From Sclerotinia nivalis (lineage: Eukaryota > Ascomycota > Leotiomycetes > Helotiales > Sclerotiniaceae), in assembly GCA_029531795.1 (NCBI GenBank), contig JAPEIS010000009.1:1240001-1304000 (forward strand): DNA of 64,000 bases. The letters are read 5' to 3'. This document shows positions 58,385 to 64,000 of this stretch, one piece after another. Each line of letters begins with the position of its first letter. The first letter of the stretch is position 1. The notes beneath the pieces are model-generated. The model saw only the letters and a list, made by a program, of their open reading frames with translations. It ran no database searches and was not told where the DNA came from. The position numbers and the translations under genes were made by a program.

Positions 58385-58766
58385 CGGAGGTTGATGGGGT
58401 AAGTATTGTAAGATACGCCTAAAAATGACCATACTTGTTCTACAAACAGGGCTTCTGGCTAATAAAATCATCATGTTGATTGAAAATTTATATAGTGAAA
58501 TCTAGATGGTTAAAGTATTGTAAATTTCAAGATTTGCTAGCAAAAATCATTCAAAATCATCAAAATCATTAATTTTTTATTCAAAACTCTATCTACAAGG
58601 TATTTAAAGTCTATTAGAGGCTTCAAAATCATCAAAATTCGAAAATTGGGGGGGGGGGGGATCAGTTCAATATGTATTCGAGTTCTTTAAAGCAGTATCG
58701 AAAGACAGGAAAAACAGCAATATGTGGGTAAAAAATGTCTTACAATACTTACCCCTTCAACCTCCG
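58385..58766. mobile_element. MITE (382 bp) with 29-bp TIRs and TA duplication
   Basis: The terminal inverted repeats start CGGAGGTTGA(T/A)GGGGTAAG and pair over 29 bp with one mismatch. TA is present on both sides (58383-58384 and 58767-58768), as for Tc1/mariner-pogo type elements. The interior is AT-rich with a G homopolymer near 58649 and has no coding capacity. It sits inside the pogo transposase frame, between the Arg and Thr codons of KRTFHPE. Confidence 0.88.
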
Positions 58767-59900
58767 TACGTTTCATCCCGAAACTCAAGAGCAAGCTAAC
58801 AAGAAGCCATGGGTACTGATTTCTGATGGCTTCGGGACGCACGAGACCGTCGAAGTCTTGGAGTTTTGTTTCGAAAACAATATCATCATATGTCGTCTGC
58901 CCTCTCACACCTCCCACAAACTCCAGCCCTGTGACGTCGCAGTGTTTGCCTCACTAAAGGACGCCTATCGCGAACAGGTTGATCGACTAGAGCGAGGAGG
59001 TGTGAATACAATCGGCAAGCAGCATTTCACCTCTCTCTTCAGCCCGGCAAGGGAAAGAGCGTCTACGCCGAAGAATATCAAGGCAGGTTTCGCTGCGAGT
59101 GGTTTATTCCCGTTCAATCCAGATAGAGTACTCCGACATATGCCAAAGCCCCCCGCTGACCTAAATATTCCGAAAGCCGATGAGGTAGAGGTGGGGTCTT
59201 GTCCGCAAGATATAGTACCGCAAACGCCCGTGACGCCAGTGTCAGCAGAGGGTTTTGTGTCGCTACAAAATCCAATCATTAAGCAGGATGCTCATACACT
59301 TGATGACACAAGCAAACAGAAGTTAGAGAGGCACGTACTGAAGCTCACCAAAGCTGGCCAGATGTTCCTTGTCAAAGGTGCTCTCCAGGATGACTAAATT
59401 CAATACCTGACTACAATTAACAACGAAGCCAAAGTTCGACGATCAACTAAGTCGTTGGTGCTAGGGACGGCGAAGGTCATGAGCTATGAGGACCTAGAGG
59501 CAGCACGAGCGAAGCGTGCTGAAAAAGAGGCTGCTAAAGAAGCCAAAGAAGCCAAAGGCAAGGGCAAACGTGGTCGGAAGCGCAAGAGTGCTGCGCTAGA
59601 GGCAGATGCGCCAGAGCCAAATGAGGCAGGCTCGCGCTGGCTTCGCGACCTGTTGCTGTATAGTGGAGTTGGTCTTCGTTGCCCTTGTGGCACAGTAATA
59701 GTAATGGTCGTATAGACAGGCGAAATAGAGATAGAGGCAAGCCTTTGGTGTCCCTCTGCCGTACTTGTCATGCTCGTGCTTGATATGCAGTGGGAATTTG
59801 CACAGAGGAGTCATATTGATTGTTTGTCGGGAAACTCGTCCAGTACTCCGCGAGTAATTGATTGTTTGGGTCCTCTTCGTCGTCATAGTCGTAACTATTG

Positions 59901-61555
59901 CTATCTGGAGTCACCAGCATTTGGAGAGACAGGAGACCGATGATTTGCAGACCACTTCTCGTTTAGCTCGTCCCTCAACTTCTCCGAGGCTTCTTTGGCA
60001 TCATCCTCTAGATTCCTCAACCGTTGTCTGCTCTTCTTGAAATCCTTGTAGGTTGATGAGGAAAGAGTTAGAGGTAGGGTATTGATGGTATTTGATTTGG
60101 CCTTGGGATTCAGATAAATAGTGGTCAAAGATGTTGAGGGTAGTACCGTCGGTGGTGAAAGTCGAAACAAATGCATGACCAGCAGGATCAGGACTCTCAA
60201 GGAATGAACGTGCTTCGTTTCTGCCATAAACCATGCAAGCACCATCGTATCCTGCTTGAGTTTGCGCCAAGATCATGTCCTTCCCTGGGCCTTTCCACTC
60301 TCCAGCGAGATGTGGTAAAGTTGTGGCTTGCAGACCCGAATAGACTGTAGCCGCGCCACCAAGTTGTTCGCGAACTGGAAACGGGTCAAATTCAGGCATA
60401 TCGAGACCTTCAACCATATCTGGTTGCGCAGCTGAAAGGTCATTGTTGAACCCGACATTCTTTGGGAAGTTGGTGAAGGCTTGGTTGTACGACCTCTGAT
60501 ACCCAGGGTCATCAAAACGTTTGAGTAGGCGAGTGGCTGTCTCAACTAGCACCGACGCTTCGTTGGGTGCTCTTCGGATGGCGGAGGCAAAGTGTCGATA
60601 ATCTGACTCGCTTGGTGAGGCTGTCGATCGGCTTCTGTCGATTCGCTCTTGACGGGATTTAAGATTTACAGGAGGCTTTGAGCAGATTGGATTTAGAATT
60701 CCATTTTGAAAAGCGATGTCTGGAAAGGCTGGGTCGGTCGTTGAAGTGGTTTGTTTTGATCGTGTTGATTTGGTCTCGGAGTATGATGATTTTGACTTCG
60801 ATGGATGGCGTTGTGGATCTAAATCCTCGTCGGTAGTTGTAGTTGTGGAAGATGAACGTCCAGTAGACTTTTTCCCAGTAGACTCCGTTCCTTGTCCTCC
60901 CATTTTTTCGAACGCCTTCAAATTTTCTGTGGTCAAGCGGGTACGTTTTAAAGGTCTTTCGGCATTGGTCTCGATAGATTTGTTAGATCTCCGTTTCCGA
61001 GTCTGGTGGTTATGGTTTTGTAATGGATTGGGATATTCTAGTATATCATATATGTATTAGTATATTGTTTGTTGAAAACGATAATAACAACCAACCTTGA
61101 AGCTGTATTATTGAAGGTACCGGCATCGATACATCGATAGAACTCGAAGTTGGCATATATATATATGAGGTCATTTCAACAGGCTATGAAAGTTGAGGAT
61201 TTGTTGATCGTTATTCGAAAGCGCTTTGAGACTCGTAATAAGATCCTAGGATGTGAGGAATTAATACAGAACGCTGTTTTGATTCTATCCGGGAGCTTCG
61301 TTTCTACGACACTATTCAACATTAATATCTTCGCAATCATCGTATAAAAAAGAAATCTTGCTTACCTACAGGGGTTTGATATAGATCTGGTAGCGGTCGC
61401 TGAAGAGCCCGACGTTTACGAATCCGTGTAGATGGTGGATTCATGGGGGACATGGGCAACTGTGAGTAAAGCGCGATGTTGATGGTTGATGTTGGGTGAG
61501 GAGGGGTCGGCGGGCTGATGGCCCAAATTTCAGAGACAGGTGTTGTCGCATCCAA
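59901..61555 (-). pseudogene. DUF7924 family gene, frameshifted near the 3' end
   Basis: The main exon is 61037 down to the stop at 59901. A 58-bp intron (61038-61095) joins it to an upstream exon coding MPVPSIIQLQ (ATG at 61126, or 61156 in frame). A further 5' exon at 61555 to about 61370 (proline-rich, RKRRALQRPLPDLYQTP) may splice on through a longer intron using GTAGGT and a TAG near 61190; this is less certain. The body has the family block GYDGACMVYGRNEARSFL to FTTDGTTLNIFDHY and KYHQYPTS. A one-base slip near 60047-60062 moves the end (YKDFKKSRQRLRNLEDD to EKWS) to another frame. Function unknown. The N-terminus is basic and disordered. Confidence 0.75.
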
Positions 61556-61950
61556 GGTGTGGTGATTTAGCTGGCTGATTTGATTTGCTCGCGTACGGCG
61601 ATTAAGTGCTCGCTTTGCATGGCACGATTTTGGGCAGGGTACGTATACTCAAAACCAATCAATCGATTGGGAATTTGGTCGGTCGTGACACGATGATGAT
61701 GTTTTTGCTGGACGACTGGTCGGAAGCATAAGACCTCTCTGCTAACCGCCCTCGTTAGCTTTTGGCGGAATGAGTCATGATTTGCGACATAAAATTCGCT
61801 TCAGTAAGCCAGTCGGAACATCACAATCGGCCCGAGGAAAAACAAAAGAAGTTCGATCCAAAACCCCGCTTTCTCGGCAACAAGTTCTCAATGATAAGAA
61901 ACTCTATTAAATGAGTGATGAATGGGGCTAAGCCTTAGGCTGCCAAGGAT

Positions 61951-61967
61951 ATATCCTTATATCGAGA
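61951..61967 (+). promoter_or_regulatory. 17-bp upstream motif
   Basis: ATATCCTTATATCGAGA, 245 bp upstream of the SDR start at 62212 and in the same orientation as that gene. Confidence 0.5.
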
Positions 61968-62211
61968 TGTGGCGTCATTGAGTTTCCGAATTTCTAAGTA
62001 GAGCCTTGGCCGTAGTGGAGAATACTGTCAGTCAACGCGAACGCAAATAACGAGGGACATCTTTCGATTTGCGATGCAACTTGACTGTAGAACAAAGTCA
62101 GTCAACTTTCTCGCACAATCCTGATCTGTGTGTAATTCAGTTTCTTGCTTGTATATCTGCATTTTCTACCTCCCAGGCTGTACAATCTTACGGTACTTCA
62201 CCAAGTCAACG

Positions 62212-63120
62212 ATGTCAGATAGAACAGCGCTTTCTGGCGGCAACTTTACAGCCACACGACACTCCACGACTTATGACTACATTTCCCCAATCAAGCTGGA
62301 CCTTGCTGGAAAAAATGTTCTGATCACAGGGGCAGCGTGGCAGGACGGAGTTGGATATGCTACAGCTACAGCCTTTGTGCGTGCAGGAGCTTCAGCGATA
62401 GCATTAGCTGATCTCTACGGTGTATCAGACGATCTTGTCATGAAGCTTAAGCTGGCTGCAACACAAGCCGGACGTTCAGAGCCTGTGGTGCTGAGCTGCA
62501 CCGTTGACATCTCAAAGCAAGACAGTGTTCAAGCAATGTATGAAATCGTATCAGAGGGGTTTGGTGGACGTCTGGATATCGTCGTCAACAATGCAGCTCA
62601 TATGGAACCATACAAACCGTTACTCGATTCAGATCCAAATATATACTGGCGAACTTGGGAGGTCAACGTTCACGGACTCTTGAATATTGCTCGTGCCTTC
62701 CTTCCCATGCAGCTTTTGACTCGTGCAAACAACAACGGTTTATGCACAATGATCAATGTATCCTCTTCGGGTGCATTGAGCGCTCGTCCTGGAAGTGCGA
62801 GCTATCGGAGCTCAAAGCTTGCGATTTTGAGGTGGACCGAGTCTCTACAGTTGGAATATGGCGATCAAGGACTTCTGACCTTTTGTGTTAATCCGGGTGC
62901 GATCAAGACGAAGATTACTGAGACCGCGCCTGAGACGGTGCGGAATTCGTTTCCTGATCATCCAGAGATAGCTGGGGATACGATTGCATGGTTGGCTGCT
63001 GAATGTAAGGAGTGGCTCGGTGGAAGGTACGTGAGCTGTCCATGGGATATGGAAGAGTTTATGAAGAAGAAGGATGAGATTATCGAGAAGGATCTGCTTA
63101 AAATGAGGATGGCATTCTGA
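62212..63120 (+). CDS. Short-chain dehydrogenase/reductase
   Basis: 302 residues from the ATG at 62212. The frame is open 28 codons further upstream, but that part is hydrophobic, Cys-rich and unlike the family, and 62212 has a good context (AACG before ATG). The signatures are TGAAWQDGVG (39-48), a degenerate glycine motif of the TGxxxxxGxG kind, NNAA (126-129), catalytic Ser at about 184-186, and Y198-RSS-K202. VDI at 98-100 is the usual adenine-pocket segment. Probably a soluble NAD(P)-dependent oxidoreductase; substrate unknown. It has the shared 17-bp motif 245 bp upstream. Confidence 0.92.
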   Translation: MSDRTALSGGNFTATRHSTTYDYISPIKLDLAGKNVLITGAAWQDGVGYATATAFVRAGASAIALADLYGVSDDLVMKLKLAATQAGRSEPVVLSCTVDISKQDSVQAMYEIVSEGFGGRLDIVVNNAAHMEPYKPLLDSDPNIYWRTWEVNVHGLLNIARAFLPMQLLTRANNNGLCTMINVSSSGALSARPGSASYRSSKLAILRWTESLQLEYGDQGLLTFCVNPGAIKTKITETAPETVRNSFPDHPEIAGDTIAWLAAECKEWLGGRYVSCPWDMEEFMKKKDEIIEKDLLKMRMAF

Positions 63121-63632
63121 GTTGAGATCCCCCTTGGCCGCGGCGGATTATGGCTGACTAAGCCAGACTTGGCCACAACCTTTTTGGGGCTTTCGATGAT
63201 TTCATGTGATAACTCTCCGCGTCCATAATATGGTTGATTTAGCATGGCTATCTACTTAATAATGTCCATCACATGACTGAACAAAGTCACTCATCTTCTA
63301 TTCTAGTGTATCTTGCAATTTGGTAAATCAGTATCGACTAGTGTGAATGCTTCAAATCTGAAGCCACACGGAAAGAAGTAGCTTGCTTGCTTTCGGACTT
63401 ACGAAAGCTCATTAGGAGATGCTGAAGAAGCGGAGGGCGAGGGGCGGAAAGGGGTTGGCGCAGACGGGGTTTTAATATTTATGGTATCCTGGGAAAATAG
63501 ATGGATGGGAAAGACTTATAAAACAGTACTGCTAGGCACATAATACAACTGACTGAACTTGACAAAGTAACACAACCTATACTGACTATATTGTAGGAAC
63601 ATTTTGGAACCACCCAGCATCCATCATAGAAG
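63121..63632. other. Intergenic
   Basis: 3' trailer of the SDR gene. The 63479-63757 minus frame looks like a shadow of the plus-strand fragment that follows. Confidence 0.4.
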
Positions 63633-63791
63633 CACGAACGCCAAGTTGTGGACGATACCCTAAAGGAGGTTCGGGAAGTCCATGGACTTCCTAGTGACAT
63701 GCAAAAGAAACTAGAAGATATCGTTACATATAATGAGATGAGATCAAGTAGACGCAATTCATCCGGATTGGAGCGTTTGAAAGTATTCTAA
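63633..63791 (+). pseudogene. Possible 3' exon of an unrecognised gene
   Basis: From 63633 the plus frame reads a well-formed amphipathic stretch (KHERQVVDDTLKEVREVHG to MQKKLEDIVTYNEM and SSGLERLKVF) and ends at a stop at 63789-63791. A stop precedes it. An acceptor-like TTGTAG lies at 63591-63596. I could not find its upstream exons, so it may be a 3' exon or a relic. Confidence 0.35.
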
Positions 63792-64000
63792 GAGAGTATC
63801 CCTCCATTGGCTGCGGCGAGGGCCTTAGATAGCAAAAGGAAGCATTAACATGAAGTCGTAATACTCGTCTCTGTGCTGATTACTCCGTAATTCTCAAGTT
63901 GCTGATGACAACAGCACTCAGCACCTCTACGAGTCAGCATCGCCTTCGCACTATAACTTCTGCGCTCAGATCCCCACTCTCCATTTCGGTCAGATTCACG
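63792..64000. other. Right-end stretch
   Basis: Nothing supported seen in the last 209 bp. Confidence 0.4.

Larger units (their letters stand above)
58228..59715 (+). pseudogene. Pogo/Fot-type DDE transposase, 3' half, interrupted
   Basis: The frame resumes across two insertions: ISLEWLKR up to 58382, then TFHPETQEQ from 58767. It continues with the DDE core LISDGFGTHETVEVLEFC (second catalytic Asp), PSHTSHKLQPCDVAVF (third Asp), and a C-terminal region with FNPDRVLR. A TAA at 59395-59397 ends the frame after QDD. The same frame continues to about 59715 as the basic tail ([39 protein letters not shown]). The N-terminal HTH half is absent. Not functional. Confidence 0.85.

Noticed and set aside
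61150..61347. 65-residue plus-strand frame
   Set aside because: Lies over the probable 5' intron of the DUF7924 gene on the other strand; no domain.
1..64000. tRNA or rRNA genes
   Set aside because: I looked for cloverleaf-like and promoter-box patterns by eye and found none that I would defend; a tRNA scan would settle it.

Overview
This is a filamentous ascomycete (Pezizomycotina) genomic window. The host genes have short introns of about 44-75 bp (one of 125 bp) with fungal donor, branch and acceptor signals. The families are typical of moulds: DUF3500, fungal FAH-fold hydrolase, GH3 beta-glucosidase, DUF4267, DUF7924, CENP-B-type HTH and pogo/Fot transposase. The repeats show the one-sided C:G to T:A decay of repeat-induced point mutation (RIP). 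The species cannot be fixed from sequence alone; a leotiomycete-like fungus is a guess.

Left arm (1-19.0 kb), gene-bearing: a small double-CxxC protein (1633-2295); a divergent pair of a three-exon DUF3500 gene (2591-3977, minus) and a five-exon FAH-family gene (4675-5775, plus); a secreted PAF-acetylhydrolase-like esterase (6868-8022); a gene-poor, partly GC-rich stretch (8.0-12.1 kb) with relic coding sequence; a decayed GH3 beta-glucosidase with a GC-AG intron, a frameshift and no proper N-terminus (12124-14506); a DUF4267 membrane protein (14740-15144, minus); an SDR oxidoreductase (16609-17619); and a probable solo copia-type LTR (17897-18245).

Middle (19057-50099), one AT-rich block of nested retrotransposons of about 31 kb. 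A Tad-like LINE (minus strand) inserted into another SDR gene and split it: the 5' part lies at 50101-50288 and the 3' part at 18274-19056, with a 12-bp target-site duplication on both sides. Three things then landed inside this LINE. The first is a chromovirus array with a 237-bp LTR (21643-33215, 5-bp duplication tcaac). The second is an oppositely oriented copy of that family (34920-47487, duplication ttaat). The third is a short LINE-tailed element (48213-49075, 13-bp duplication). A second chromovirus family with a 285-bp LTR (39799-47182) sits inside the plus-strand copy and carries an intact spliced antisense gene (45432-46591) while its own gag-pol is full of stops.

Right arm (50.1-64 kb): a near-palindromic foldback element (about 50869-51215); a six-exon CocE/S15-type hydrolase (51806-53860); an SDR pseudogene fragment holding a 5'-truncated LINE with an undamaged 434-codon frame; a CENP-B HTH plus DUF3425 chimera (56475-57752, minus); a pogo-type transposase relic interrupted by two small insertions; a frameshifted DUF7924 gene (59901-61555, minus); and another SDR (62212-63120).

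The most suggestive regulatory signal is an exact 17-bp sequence, ATATCCTTATATCGAGA, found upstream of all three SDR genes (16075, 50644 on minus, 61951). A degenerate copy lies between the chimeric DNA-binding protein and the pogo relic.
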